A stretch of 64,000 nucleotides of DNA from T3Sed10-213 sp012519365 (lineage in GTDB: Bacteria > Planctomycetota > Phycisphaerae > Sedimentisphaerales > Anaerohalosphaeraceae). Where the stretch lies: positions 103,938 to 167,937 of the forward strand of contig JAPXLV010000001.1 in assembly GCA_033809355.1 (NCBI GenBank), read 5' to 3'. Below, piece by piece: positions 1-9,529 of this stretch. Each line of letters opens with the position of its first letter. The first letter of the stretch is position 1. Below the pieces are notes generated by a model. It was not told the DNA's origin. It saw only the letters and a list, made by a program, of their open reading frames with translations, and did not search any database. Both the position numbers and the translations under genes were made by a program.

Positions 1-1
1 C

Positions 2-70
2 TCCGATCAGGCACGACGCATGACCGGCCAGACGCTCGTGGTCGATGCCGGCCAAGTGTTTGTGCGCTGA
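2..70 (+). CDS. C-terminal end of a short-chain dehydrogenase/reductase (partial)
   Basis: Only the last 22 codons are in the window, ending in TGA at 68-70. The tail reads MTGQTLVVDAGQVFVR, which matches the conserved C-terminus of classical SDR oxidoreductases (the I/M-TGQ-x-LxVDGG element next to the active-site lid). The usual second glycine of VDGG is alanine here. Substrate cannot be judged from this fragment. FabG-like 3-oxoacyl-ACP reductases and many sugar or steroid dehydrogenases share this end. A GC-rich hairpin follows at once. Confidence 0.6.
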   Translation, partial: SDQARRMTGQTLVVDAGQVFVR

Positions 71-78
71 TGACATAC

Positions 79-98
79 CACGGGCTTTCCGGCCCGTG
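79..98 (+). terminator. Hairpin after the SDR gene
   Basis: CACGGGC (79-85) pairs perfectly with GCCCGTG (92-98) around a six-base loop, 8 bases after the SDR stop codon. The T-tract after it is poor (TTAGAA), so this is a terminator-like hairpin rather than a textbook intrinsic terminator. Confidence 0.4.
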
Positions 99-194
99 TT
101 AGAATCGGCGTCTTATAAAAAGTGGGCAGGATGAGCCTGTGGCCGAGACGGCTGTGCCGCAAAAGACAAATAAATTTTGAGTAAGGGGATTGCA

Positions 195-2102
195 ATGAAC
201 CATCGAACACTCATCGCAGCAGTAAGTACTTTCGGGATGGGTTTGGTCTGTACGGCCTCTGCCGCTGCGGCGGAAGTTTCGCTCGAGCAAGTCGCCGCCG
301 CCATTCAGCGAGCCGACCAGCCGCCTCCGACGCTCTTGATCAATGCCCGGCAGGAACAAATCGTTCAAACCCACCTTCAATCCGATCCTTTCTTCAATGC
401 CCTGGCCGATGCGATTATTCAAAGGGCCGATCGCTACGTCGGCGGAAAACCCGTTCAGCGGGTCATGACCGGTCGGCGTTTGCTGTCGGTCTCAAGGGAG
501 TGTCTAACGCGGCTCAGTGTACTGGCGGCGGCCTTTGGCCTGACCGAAGATTTTCGCTATCGCGACCAGGCCCAGGCCGAAATGCTCGCGGCGGCGGCCT
601 TTTCGGATTGGAACCCCAGCCATTTTCTGGATACCGCCGAGATGACCGCTGCGTTGGGCATTGGCTATGACCGTTTTTACAACGTCCTGTCCGATGAAGC
701 CCGCCTGCAGATTCGCACTGCCATCATCGAAAAAGGCCTGAACCCTTCCTTTACGCCAAACCAGTGGTGGATTACAGCGGAAAACAACTGGAACCAGGTT
801 TGCCATGGCGGCCTGACCATCGGGGCATTGGCGATCCGTCGTGAGGCCCCCGAGCTGGCGGCCCGCGTAATCCATCGTGCCATCAGCAACATCCCCCGAG
901 CAATGAACGAATATGAACCGGATGGCGCCTACCCCGAAGGACCGGGCTACTGGTCATACGGCACCTCATACAATGTTGCCATGATCGCGGCCCTCGAGTC
1001 GGTGCTTGGCACGGATTTTGGCCTATCTGAGCGAAAAGGCTTTGCCGCCGCCGGTGACTATTATTTGCATGTCAGCGGTCCAAGCGGTTTGTATTTTAAC
1101 TATGCCGACTGCGGGCGCGGCGGCTCGGTGGATCCCACAATGTTCTGGTTCGCATATCGGTATGACAAGCCGTACCTGCTGTTTCATCAATTGCCAATGC
1201 TCTGGCCCAAAGACGCCGAAAAGATCACCCACATCTCCTGGCTCTCTCCGATGCTGCTGCTGTGGGGACAAACTGAAACTCAGATTCCCCCCCGGCGGCA
1301 CTGGCTTGGACGCGGCCAAACACCGGTGGCCAACTTTCGCAGTTCCTGGACCGAACCTGATGCGGCCTATCTGGCCGTCAAGGGCGGCTGCGCCTTTTCC
1401 AACCACGCCCATATGGACGCCGGCTCATTCGTCTATGAGGCCGATGGTGTCCGCTGGGCGTTGGATTTGGGAATGCAGGATTACACGCGGATGGAAAGCC
1501 GCGGGCTGGATATCTGGAATCGAGGCCAGAATTCCGACCGCTGGAAGATTTTCCGCTACAGCAACTTTGCTCACAACACCCTGACCGTTAACAGCCAATT
1601 GCACAACGTCCGCGGCGTGGCTCGTATTATTCGTTTTTCCGATGCCGATCCCAGGCCTTTTGCCGTTATCGAAATGAGCGAAGTCTTCGAAAATCAACTG
1701 GCCAAAGTCGACCGCGGCGTGGCGTTGCTGGATACCCGACAGGCCCTGATTCAGGATGAATGGGCCGCCGGCGAAAAACCCGCCGCCGTGCGCTGGGCGA
1801 TGGTTGCTCCCGGCAAGGCCGACATACTCAGCCCTACCGTCGCCCGACTCAGCGAAAAAGGGAAAACCCTGTTGTTTGAACTTCACTGTCCCGAACCAAC
1901 GCACCTGAAACTCTATTCCACCGAGCCGCCCAACGAATGGGACGAACCCAACCCCAACACCTATTTAATCGGCTTTGAGATAACTCTTAAACCCCGCCAG
2001 GCGATTCGACTGGCGGTAACGCTGACTCCGGGAAGTGTGGACAAAAAACGTGACATTTTACCCTTAAAACCCTTGTCCCAGTGGACAAACCAGAGCCCGT
2101 AA
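195..2102 (+). CDS. Secreted heparinase II/III-family polysaccharide lyase
   Basis: Predicted secreted lyase acting on uronic-acid-containing polysaccharide, such as an alginate- or heparin-like glycan. The start at 195 is preferred to the upstream in-frame TTG at 177 because AAGGGG lies just before it; this gives 635 residues. Residues 1-27 form a signal peptide ending in ASAAAAE. The N-terminal half looks like the alpha/alpha toroid of this superfamily (NNWNQVCHGG near residues 197-206, then YPEGPGYWSYG). The second half carries the heparinase II/III signature, with NHAHMD at 403-408 and a beta-rich C-terminus. These His and Asn residues fit the metal/catalytic region of PL12/PL15/PL21-type enzymes, but the exact PL family and substrate are not resolvable by eye. 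It lies near other glycan-degrading genes (GH127, GH16). Confidence 0.82.
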   Translation: MNHRTLIAAVSTFGMGLVCTASAAAAEVSLEQVAAAIQRADQPPPTLLINARQEQIVQTHLQSDPFFNALADAIIQRADRYVGGKPVQRVMTGRRLLSVSRECLTRLSVLAAAFGLTEDFRYRDQAQAEMLAAAAFSDWNPSHFLDTAEMTAALGIGYDRFYNVLSDEARLQIRTAIIEKGLNPSFTPNQWWITAENNWNQVCHGGLTIGALAIRREAPELAARVIHRAISNIPRAMNEYEPDGAYPEGPGYWSYGTSYNVAMIAALESVLGTDFGLSERKGFAAAGDYYLHVSGPSGLYFNYADCGRGGSVDPTMFWFAYRYDKPYLLFHQLPMLWPKDAEKITHISWLSPMLLLWGQTETQIPPRRHWLGRGQTPVANFRSSWTEPDAAYLAVKGGCAFSNHAHMDAGSFVYEADGVRWALDLGMQDYTRMESRGLDIWNRGQNSDRWKIFRYSNFAHNTLTVNSQLHNVRGVARIIRFSDADPRPFAVIEMSEVFENQLAKVDRGVALLDTRQALIQDEWAAGEKPAAVRWAMVAPGKADILSPTVARLSEKGKTLLFELHCPEPTHLKLYSTEPPNEWDEPNPNTYLIGFEITLKPRQAIRLAVTLTPGSVDKKRDILPLKPLSQWTNQSP

Positions 2103-2120
2103 ACCCGCCGCTGCCAACGC

Positions 2121-4007
2121 TCATGGGGCAGAAGGCAATGAGTTCAGGATCTGGGTGATCTGATCGGCGTAAATACTGTTGCGGTAGGATTCGAGAAAAT
2201 CGGTCAACGTCGCGCGGAGATCCTCCAGCAGCGACCGACGCGTGTCCGCATCCAGCCGCGAATCCTTCCACATCGACAGCAGGGTCAGGGCTTTCTCATA
2301 GAGCGCGCGAATTCCTCCGTCCCGACCGGGGTAGGTCTGGGCCAATTCGCTCAGCACCGCTGTCCGCTCGTGCGCATCGAAAATAAGCAGCGCCTTGGCC
2401 AGCATAATATTGTCCTGCAGCGGATCGTCCTTGGCGATCTCCCCCTGCAAGACATTCAATTGCGTTTCGTAATCCAGCGCGTAGGGGTTTAGTTCCACAA
2501 ACCTGGCCAAGCGACGACGCGACACGGCGTCGGGCCCCTGATTTTCACGGTCAATAAGGCTGAGCAATTTCCGCAGTCGCAAGTCCAGCTCCGTCAGCTT
2601 CCGCTGTGTCATCACCGTCGAAGATGGCGGCTCAAAGGCGGCGAAGATGGATTCCTTGGCCGGACGTTGGGCGCGCGACTGAGACCGTTCGATCTGTTCG
2701 CGAATCATCGTTCGGGACACCTGCGACAGTTCAATGGCGCGTTCAAACCGCCCTTCAGCCGCGTCTCGCCAGGCCAAACGCCACCGCGCTTCCAGCGATT
2801 CGGGGCTTTGCGGAAAGCGATCAAACAACTCCTGCCAAATCAGAATGTTGCTTTTGAAGGGATAATCGTTATAAAAACGCAGTATCTCGGTCTGAAGAAA
2901 ATAACGAATATCGGGATGATACTCATTGAGCAATGCGCTGAAGTACAGCGCAATCGGCATCCGCTTGCTTTCCGGCCAGCGATCCATAAATGTCTGATAC
3001 CCTGTGCGAAGATCGGCTCGTCGTTTGCGATAGTTTAGGCGGTCGGGCATCTTCTTTTCAAACCACGGCGGCCACTGCATCGTCGTCATCGAGTGGGTGA
3101 TCTCCTCTTTCAGGCGTTGACGAAGTGCTGTCGCGTCGGTCGGATAATACCGCCCAGTCAGATAACTGCGCAGCGCATCGTCGGCAATCACCGCGTCAAT
3201 CACTTGCGAGAGGGAATAATTGTGAAACTCCACCACTTCTTCGGGGTTGTTTCCGGCCACATAAAGCTGATAATACAACTCTGAAAAACCGATTTGCTTT
3301 TGAAAAATCCCATACGTGACCGCCAGCAGCAGCACCGATACCACAAAAATCAGGCCAGGCCGATACCGCGTATAGTGTCCTATTCCCAGCACCACCCCGG
3401 CCATAAAAAGCCCCGTCAGCCATGCATAAATCCACGGCGAATAGGAAAACCCCCACCGCAACGGGTCGGCTGTGGGATAGCCGCCCCATACCGCCCAGTA
3501 AATCACCTGTGGGGCCATGCACAACGCGATGGCGATAAACCGTGAGCGAAACCGTAAAGGCCGACACGCCGCCGCCAAACAACTGAGTGCCACAAATACC
3601 CCAAAAAAGTACAGTTTTGCGATAAACATCACCGATAAAACAAAGGGAATGCTATAGCGAAAACAGTACAATTGGGACACCAGCACCGGCGTCGTTGCCA
3701 ATATCCCCATCAGCGTCCCCAGCACGACAATCTGCCAGGGATACTCATAAATGCTCAGCGGAAAGGCCGCCAATCGCCCCAGATTCCACAGCCCCGGGTC
3801 GATAACATCCGCGGCCACCAGCGAAATCATTTCTCCGGAAACAATCGTATTCCAAAAAAGGCACGCCGTGATATACACCACCACCAGCAGCCCCCAAAAC
3901 AGATGAATATATGGATGGCTGTAATGGAGCGTCGGACCGACGGCCATAAACGACTTTGACGGCGCCGGAGCGGATTTCACCGCGGTTGATGTTGTTTTCT
4001 TGCTCAT
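2121..4007 (-). CDS. Polytopic membrane protein with C-terminal helical/TPR-like region, unknown function
   Basis: 628 residues; family not recognised. After a Lys/Thr/Pro-rich N-terminus of about 30 residues there are roughly six to seven hydrophobic segments (about residues 30-245), for example HLFWGLLVVVYITACLFW and LIFVVSVLLLAVTYGIF. The remaining ~380 residues are soluble, helical and rich in Arg/Leu/Glu, with TPR-like spacing of FP/YP motifs (DRFPQSPESLEARWRLAW; LAQTYPGRDGGIRALYEKAL). Such membrane-plus-TPR proteins are common in planctomycetes and could scaffold an envelope complex, but no catalytic motif is visible. It converges with the lyase gene (18-base gap), so the two are separate units. 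Confidence 0.7.
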   Translation of the reverse strand: MSKKTTSTAVKSAPAPSKSFMAVGPTLHYSHPYIHLFWGLLVVVYITACLFWNTIVSGEMISLVAADVIDPGLWNLGRLAAFPLSIYEYPWQIVVLGTLMGILATTPVLVSQLYCFRYSIPFVLSVMFIAKLYFFGVFVALSCLAAACRPLRFRSRFIAIALCMAPQVIYWAVWGGYPTADPLRWGFSYSPWIYAWLTGLFMAGVVLGIGHYTRYRPGLIFVVSVLLLAVTYGIFQKQIGFSELYYQLYVAGNNPEEVVEFHNYSLSQVIDAVIADDALRSYLTGRYYPTDATALRQRLKEEITHSMTTMQWPPWFEKKMPDRLNYRKRRADLRTGYQTFMDRWPESKRMPIALYFSALLNEYHPDIRYFLQTEILRFYNDYPFKSNILIWQELFDRFPQSPESLEARWRLAWRDAAEGRFERAIELSQVSRTMIREQIERSQSRAQRPAKESIFAAFEPPSSTVMTQRKLTELDLRLRKLLSLIDRENQGPDAVSRRRLARFVELNPYALDYETQLNVLQGEIAKDDPLQDNIMLAKALLIFDAHERTAVLSELAQTYPGRDGGIRALYEKALTLLSMWKDSRLDADTRRSLLEDLRATLTDFLESYRNSIYADQITQILNSLPSAP

Positions 4008-4110
4008 TTTGGATACCGACGGAAATCCAAATGTGTTTTCAATGACCCATAAAAGACACTGTTAAGGTTTAATCCTAACGTTCCGTGTCCGAAAGGTCAA
4101 AGAAAAACCC

Positions 4111-6558
4111 TTACTCCACGACCCATTCCTGGATGCCGCCGGAAAAGTTCTCTTGAAACGTCATCTCCAAACGCAGCGCGTCGGTCGTTACCGGTTTGAA
4201 ATGAACGCGATCAAACGCATCCAGTGTAATGGTATAGTCGGTGGTATTTTCGACAGGTTTCCATACGTCGCCGTCGCGATAAAGCACACGCCAGAATTTG
4301 GGCAGGCGGCATTCCCCTCGACCGGTGTCGTCAAACCAATAAACCGCAACCGATCGCACGGTTTTTGGCTCTGGAAACTCGTATTGAATCCATTCGGTGG
4401 TGCCTTTTCGGGGCCACCAGTGATAAAAGCCCTGTTCCTGATCGCTCGAGGACTTCGGCACGAGTTGGTCCTGGACAAACTCAAGCCGAGCATTGCCGAC
4501 GGTGGTGTAATAGGACGCACTGACTTTGCTTTGTGACGCAATGGTTGGCGCCGGCAGCGGCACGGCGGCTTGTTCCGTCCGTGCCAGCCACACCGCCATC
4601 GGTGTTCGGCCGCGATGGGCCCACGCATAGTACGGAATCGCCGAAAACGCCCGTTCGGTGCGTTCCAGTCCGCCGTCCAGCGTCCGTTGCAACTCCAAAG
4701 CCTTCCCCTCAATCACCGTTACCCCGCCAAGCAGGTCGGGCTTGAACGAACTGGTCAGCGTTGCCTCATCGGGCAGCATCAGGTTCAATACCCGTCCGCC
4801 TTCCACATCGAGGCCTTCCAGACAATATACCAGCGGCCCCCCCTGCAGGGCGACCTTGCCGACATTCTCCCGCACCCGTTCATCGCAAACCACCCGTCGA
4901 ACCGCCATAGGCAATTCAAGTGTGATCCGGTCCCCAGCTTTCCACGTCCGCTCAAGCACCGCGTAGCCGTTGATAAGATGCACCGGGACCGCCTGGCCGT
5001 TGACCGCCAAATGAATAGGCCGCTCGGCCGGTTGCAACTCTGAATACAGCGTGCTGGGCACAGGCTTGTTCCGCGCCCAGCCGGGTATTCGCAGTTTTAA
5101 CGCGAAGGACTGCGCCGCGGCCGGTTCGACCGTCAGTTCAACGGTGCCCTCGAAGGGGTATTGGGTCGATTGGGTCAGTTTGACAGGCTGCTCGCCGATG
5201 GCAACCTCGCTGCGCCCATGAACATACAGGTTGACATACACCGCCTCGTCCCGCACTGCATAAACATAGCCCGGCACCGAAGCCATAAACCGGCAAATGT
5301 TGCTCGGACAGCACGCACAGCCAAACCACGGCTGACGTTCATGGCCGGCAGGGCTTTCTAGCGGATTGGGGTAGAAAAAGTGCATCCCATCCAGTGCCAC
5401 GCCGCTTAGGACGTTGTTATACAGCGACAATTCCATCACATCGATATAATCGGCCTTGCCGTGCAGCAGAAACATCCGATGATTCCAGAACACATTGGCA
5501 ATCGCCGCGCACGTCTCGCAATAGGCGGTGCGGTTGGGCAGTTCATAATTATCCCCGAACGCCTCGCCTGCATGGCGGGCCCCGATGCCGCCGGTAATAT
5601 AGAGTTTTTTCGAGACCACGTTGTCCCAAATCGCGTCAATGGCCTTCAGATACGCCGCATCGCCGGTCAATCCTGCCACATCCGCCATGGCCGCATACAT
5701 ATATGCCGCACGCACCGCATGGCCAACCGCCTCGGTCTGTTCAATCACCGGTTTGTGATCCTGACTGTAAGGACCGTAAAGCCGACGTTTATCGGCGTTG
5801 CGACCCCGCATATCGAGGAAAAATTTGGCTTGGTTAAGGTATTTTTCATTTCCGGTTACCCGATACAGTTTCACCAGGCCAATTTCAATTTCCTGATGGC
5901 CCGGCGGGTCGATCCGACCGCTCGGATTGAACACCGAACAGACCAAATCCGCATTTTTGACGGCAATATCCAGAAAACTTCGTTTGCCCGTGGCCAAATA
6001 GTGCGCCACCGCCGCTTCGTACATATGCCCGACATTATACAGCTCGTGGGAGTCGCGAATGTTGTCCCATCGCTGCTTGTCGTAGCAGCAAGCGATGTTG
6101 CGTCCGCCTTTGCGGGCCTGCGCCGTCCAGGCCGTATACAGATAGCCGTCCGGTTCCTGGGCCGCACCGATCCACCCAATCAGCTGATCCAGATACGCAT
6201 CCAATTCCGCATCGGGATGCACCATCAAACTGTACGACGCCCCCTCAATAATCTTGTACACATCGCTGTCGTTGAAGCCAAAATCCCCCTCCCAGGGTTT
6301 GTCCGACAGCTTGGCGGCCACCTTGAAGTTTTCGATCCGCCCGGTCTGCTCGGACTGCTTGAACGCGAACGGGATCGTGGCTGTGCGGTTGGTCTCTATC
6401 CGCGGCAGCCAGAACTCATCGCCCACATGGACCTGCGTAAACGCCACTGGCTGATAGGGGTAATCCTTGAAAAGGGGGACAGGCTCAGCCCCAACAGTCC
6501 AAACGCACGCTAACGAAAACAGTGAAATAACCAAGATAGATACTTTCTTTTTGTACAT
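4111..6558 (-). CDS. GH127 beta-L-arabinofuranosidase-like enzyme with C-terminal discoidin domain
   Basis: 815 residues with a signal peptide (hydrophobic ILVISLFSLACVWTVGA). The body is a glycoside hydrolase family 127 (DUF1680) alpha/alpha barrel. Residues matching the zinc-thiolate active site of HypBA1 are all present: E332 as the likely acid/base, E348 and C350 in YCETCA, and C416-C417 in the CACCPSN motif, of which C416 is the probable nucleophile. From about residue 680 a beta-sandwich resembling an F5/8 type C (discoidin) carbohydrate-binding module is appended (EWIQYEFPEPKTVRSVAVYW). It should remove L-arabinofuranose or related pentofuranose residues from plant-type glycans outside the cytoplasm. 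GH127 also includes members with other specificities, so the sugar is inferred. Confidence 0.88.
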   Translation of the reverse strand: MYKKKVSILVISLFSLACVWTVGAEPVPLFKDYPYQPVAFTQVHVGDEFWLPRIETNRTATIPFAFKQSEQTGRIENFKVAAKLSDKPWEGDFGFNDSDVYKIIEGASYSLMVHPDAELDAYLDQLIGWIGAAQEPDGYLYTAWTAQARKGGRNIACCYDKQRWDNIRDSHELYNVGHMYEAAVAHYLATGKRSFLDIAVKNADLVCSVFNPSGRIDPPGHQEIEIGLVKLYRVTGNEKYLNQAKFFLDMRGRNADKRRLYGPYSQDHKPVIEQTEAVGHAVRAAYMYAAMADVAGLTGDAAYLKAIDAIWDNVVSKKLYITGGIGARHAGEAFGDNYELPNRTAYCETCAAIANVFWNHRMFLLHGKADYIDVMELSLYNNVLSGVALDGMHFFYPNPLESPAGHERQPWFGCACCPSNICRFMASVPGYVYAVRDEAVYVNLYVHGRSEVAIGEQPVKLTQSTQYPFEGTVELTVEPAAAQSFALKLRIPGWARNKPVPSTLYSELQPAERPIHLAVNGQAVPVHLINGYAVLERTWKAGDRITLELPMAVRRVVCDERVRENVGKVALQGGPLVYCLEGLDVEGGRVLNLMLPDEATLTSSFKPDLLGGVTVIEGKALELQRTLDGGLERTERAFSAIPYYAWAHRGRTPMAVWLARTEQAAVPLPAPTIASQSKVSASYYTTVGNARLEFVQDQLVPKSSSDQEQGFYHWWPRKGTTEWIQYEFPEPKTVRSVAVYWFDDTGRGECRLPKFWRVLYRDGDVWKPVENTTDYTITLDAFDRVHFKPVTTDALRLEMTFQENFSGGIQEWVVE

Positions 6559-6600
6559 TGTTTGTGTCCTTTCAAATTGTTCAGGCAGGATATGCCGCTC

Positions 6601-6631
6601 ATTATAAAAGACAAACGATGCAAAATGTCAA
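6601..6631 (-). promoter_or_regulatory. Putative sigma70 promoter of the GH127 gene
   Basis: On the minus strand TTGACA (complement of 6626-6631) is followed 19 bases later by TATAAT (complement of 6601-6606). The spacer is long for sigma70, but both hexamers are consensus. The start codon lies about 43 bases downstream of the -10 hexamer. The surrounding 6559-6802 stretch is AT-rich and otherwise empty. Confidence 0.5.
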
Positions 6632-6802
6632 ATCTTTTTAGATTTTGCGAATTTTTGGGCGATTTTTTCAAATTTTCTGAACTTTATCAGAACAATGTAC
6701 GTCATATCCGGAGAGTTGCTGTCGAAAAATAATTGTTCGTGGTGTTCTTTATCCAATGCACCTGAAATTAGGATGAAACCGCAAATGATACACGGAGTCA
6801 AA

Positions 6803-7725
6803 ATGAACACAACGGTCCCTACAAAGACGTTCTGTACTGTTATTTTCTCGTTTCTCGTGGGCCTGTCTGCGGGCGCAGCGGCGAATTGGCCGACATGGCG
6901 CGGGCCAAATAGGATGGGAATTGCCGAGGGGAATCCTCCTTTGACTTGGAGTGAAGAGCACAACATCCAGTGGAAAATGCCCCTTGAAGGCGACGGCTCC
7001 AATTCGACGCCGGCCGTCTGGGGGGAAAAACTGTTTTTCCAGATTGCCGTAGAAACCGATAAAACCCCCCCAGCCTCTGCCGAACAGGCCGGCCCGATAG
7101 CCGGCCGCGGACGTACCCCAAGCAGCCTGTATCAATTCAAAGTGGTCTGCTTGGATCGCACAACCGGCAAAACACTCTGGACTACCCAAGTCCGCGAAAC
7201 CGTTCCTCATGAAGGCCACCATGGCGACCATGGCTTGGCTTCCTATTCGCCCGTGACCGACGGAACTGCCGTCTGGGCCAATTTCGGGTCGCGCGGCCTG
7301 CACTGTCTGACGCTGGACGGGCAGATCAAATGGCAAAAAGACCTGCCCTTAATGCGAATTCGCGGCACCTTCGGCGAGGGCAACTCACCGCTGCTGGTAG
7401 AGAACAAGCTGATAGTCGTCGGCGATCACGAAGACCAATCCTATATCATCCGCCTTTGACAAAGACACAGGCAAGATTCTCTGGCGCCAGGACCGCGACG
7501 AACCGACCGCCTGGACATCGCCGATTGCCGTAGTAGAAGAGGATGGAAAGATTCAAATCATCGTCAGCGGAACCAACCGCATTCGCGCCTATGATGCCCA
7601 AACCGGCCAGGTCATCTGGCAATGCGGGGGACAAACGCAAAACGTCATTCCCACTCCAGTATGCGGACACGGCATAGTCTATTGCACCAGCGTCTGCCGA
7701 TCGGGCGGTAAGTGCCGCCCCTTAA
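6803..7725 (+). pseudogene. Decayed PQQ/WD-like beta-propeller protein (frameshifted and truncated)
   Basis: The intact first part starts at 6803 behind a CGGAG box and encodes a signal peptide, then NWPTWRGPNRMGIAEG. This is the start of the planctomycete 'PQQ-binding-like beta-propeller' family (BamB/quinoprotein-dehydrogenase type repeats such as LDRTTGKTLWTTQV). The frame is lost near 7447-7452 within the TATATCATCCGCC stretch. The family sequence resumes in another frame as AFDKDTGKILWRQDRDEP and continues to about 7680 (GQTQNVIPTPVCGHGIVYC). It then loses similarity and collides with the convergent DUF2062 gene. Homologues normally run well beyond 400 residues, so the C-terminal blades are missing. 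A single-base sequencing error could explain the first break but not the missing end. Confidence 0.75.
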
Positions 7726-7767
7726 AACCGTGCATAATTCAACCTTATCAATCTCGCTTTGCCCAAA

Positions 7768-8340
7768 TTAACAGGAGCTAAGGCGCCGTTGTTTTTTTGC
7801 CTGTTTTCGTTGTCGGTAGTAGGAAATAAGCCGCAGGGATACAGAGTGGGCCAAACCCGCTGCGATAAACCCAAGAATGACCCCCCCCACGAGCATTTCA
7901 AGCCCGATATTCATTGCTGTGGAAGTAACGTCTTTCCAGAACGCCTGCGTGTGAAACTCGGTCAGTAACCGATACAATGACAGCGTTTCATCGAATAAAT
8001 GGTCCATCTGTTCCGGGTTGAGTTCCGGTTTGGAGGGGCGCATCTTCAATATCAACCGGCCGAGCCGATAGGCCGGATAATAAACAAAGACGGCCGTTGC
8101 CGCATTACTGACCCATACTCCCAACACCGCTACCATTCGGTTGGCTTTGAGCAATGAGGCCGTTATCCATGCCAGCATCATCTGCAATCCCATCACCGGC
8201 AGATACGCGATAAACACCCCGATCGCCAGCCCCTTTGCGATGCGTTCAGGGGAATCATTAACGTGGAGAATGCGCGTCTTTACAAACCGCAGCATCGGCC
8301 GCAATCGCAAGAGGAGTTTCGTCCGCAGCGAAATTTTCAT
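7768..8340 (-). CDS. DUF2062 membrane protein
   Basis: 190 residues with the DUF2062 pattern: a basic N-terminus, then SPERIAKGLAIGVFIAYLPVMG and two to three further hydrophobic segments (about residues 36-60, 68-92 and 145-170). DUF2062 proteins are small inner-membrane proteins of unknown biochemistry, often encoded beside glycosyltransferase or LPS genes. Its ATG overlaps the stop of the upstream GT9 gene by four bases (ATGA), so the pair should be translationally coupled and may act in the same envelope-glycan process. Confidence 0.82.
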   Translation of the reverse strand: MKISLRTKLLLRLRPMLRFVKTRILHVNDSPERIAKGLAIGVFIAYLPVMGLQMMLAWITASLLKANRMVAVLGVWVSNAATAVFVYYPAYRLGRLILKMRPSKPELNPEQMDHLFDETLSLYRLLTEFHTQAFWKDVTSTAMNIGLEMLVGGVILGFIAAGLAHSVSLRLISYYRQRKQAKKQRRLSSC

Positions 8341-9389
8341 TTCGGCTCGTCTGCTATCTGTGCTGCCATCTGACGGTCAATTGCGTTGAGAACCGCCTGG
8401 ACGCTGACTTGTTCAATGCGATGAGCCGGCTTTCGGCTGCGAATGGCGGTGCCGCGTTGTTCCGGCTCGACGGCCACGACGGCGTCGGGCTGCTTGTATG
8501 GCCCGACCCACGCCGGGTTGGTCGGCCCAAAGATCAGCACCGTCGGGCGCCGCAGCGCCACGGCGATCTGCCCAGGGCCGGTATCATTGGACACCACCAG
8601 CCCAGCCTGAGCCAGCAGCGCAACCAACTGAGGAATGGTGGTTTTTCCGCATAAATCGGCTATCGGCACGGTGGCGGCATGCTGAAGCGCCGCGACAATC
8701 TTTTTTTCGCCGGGCGAACCGACCGCTGCGATGGCCAGGCCGTATTTTTTGGCGACAAACTCGGCCACCGCGGCAAACCGTTCAACCGGCCAGCGTTTGC
8801 TCTCGTGAGCGGCCCCGGCAATCAGCACCGCAAATCGCCCCGCCTCAAGCCCTGCATCCTTCCTCAGTGCCCCCACGGACTGCACCACCCCTGAAGGCGG
8901 CTCAAACCGAATATACGGCTCAAACTCCTCGACCCCCACCGCCTTTAACATCGCGCGATACAAGTCCACCATATGCAGCGACCCTTCCGGCCGGCGGACC
9001 CGATGCGTATAAAACAGCGGCGCCCCCTCGCGAGCCGAGGCTGCCCCCACGCGCATCGGGCAGCCTGACAGCCACCCCAGCAAAGCCGTACGTAAAAGCC
9101 CCTGCAAATCCAGCACCAAATCGAAGCGCTCCCCACGAAGCCGGCCAATCAGCTCGCGCATCGCACAAAAACCGGCCGAGGTGTACCACCGCCCCAGCAA
9201 GCGCCGCTCAAACAGCAGCGTCTCGTCCACTCCTCGAACACACGTCAACAGCGGCGCAAATTCACGACGTATCATCCACGTTATGCGGGACTCCGGAAAT
9301 GCCTTTCGCAGCGCCTCCAGCACCGGAAGGGCATGCACCACATCGCCCAGCGACGACGGCTTGATGATCAAAATATTCTGATAGCCCAT
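8337..9389 (-). CDS. Glycosyltransferase family 9 (heptosyltransferase-like)
   Basis: 350 residues, the normal size for GT9. The N-terminal Rossmann domain opens with ILIIKPSSLGDVVHALPVLEAL, typical of WaaC/WaaF/RfaQ. The C-terminal nucleotide-sugar domain has VVSNDTGPGQIAVAL and IFGPTNPAWVGPY near residues 265-300. It probably transfers ADP-heptose or a related sugar to the LPS core on the cytoplasmic face of the inner membrane. A gmhA gene further along (56868-57461) supplies the first heptose-pathway step, which supports this reading. The exact acceptor is unknown. Confidence 0.85.
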   Translation of the reverse strand: MGYQNILIIKPSSLGDVVHALPVLEALRKAFPESRITWMIRREFAPLLTCVRGVDETLLFERRLLGRWYTSAGFCAMRELIGRLRGERFDLVLDLQGLLRTALLGWLSGCPMRVGAASAREGAPLFYTHRVRRPEGSLHMVDLYRAMLKAVGVEEFEPYIRFEPPSGVVQSVGALRKDAGLEAGRFAVLIAGAAHESKRWPVERFAAVAEFVAKKYGLAIAAVGSPGEKKIVAALQHAATVPIADLCGKTTIPQLVALLAQAGLVVSNDTGPGQIAVALRRPTVLIFGPTNPAWVGPYKQPDAVVAVEPEQRGTAIRSRKPAHRIEQVSVQAVLNAIDRQMAAQIADEPK

Positions 9390-9529
9390 AGCAAGGGTCG
9401 ATTGTTACGTTTGGAACAAAAAGACACAACACAGATCCTATGGGGAATTGTACGCGCAAAACCACCCGCATGCAAGACCTGTATTCTGACTGACAGCAAT
9501 CAAACGCGATTGAGCGTAACCCTGCACCC

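Noticed and set aside
5461..6513. Long open frame on the plus strand opposite the GH127 gene
   Set aside because: It is an antisense shadow of a well-conserved GH127 gene, with no ribosome-binding site and no recognisable protein features.
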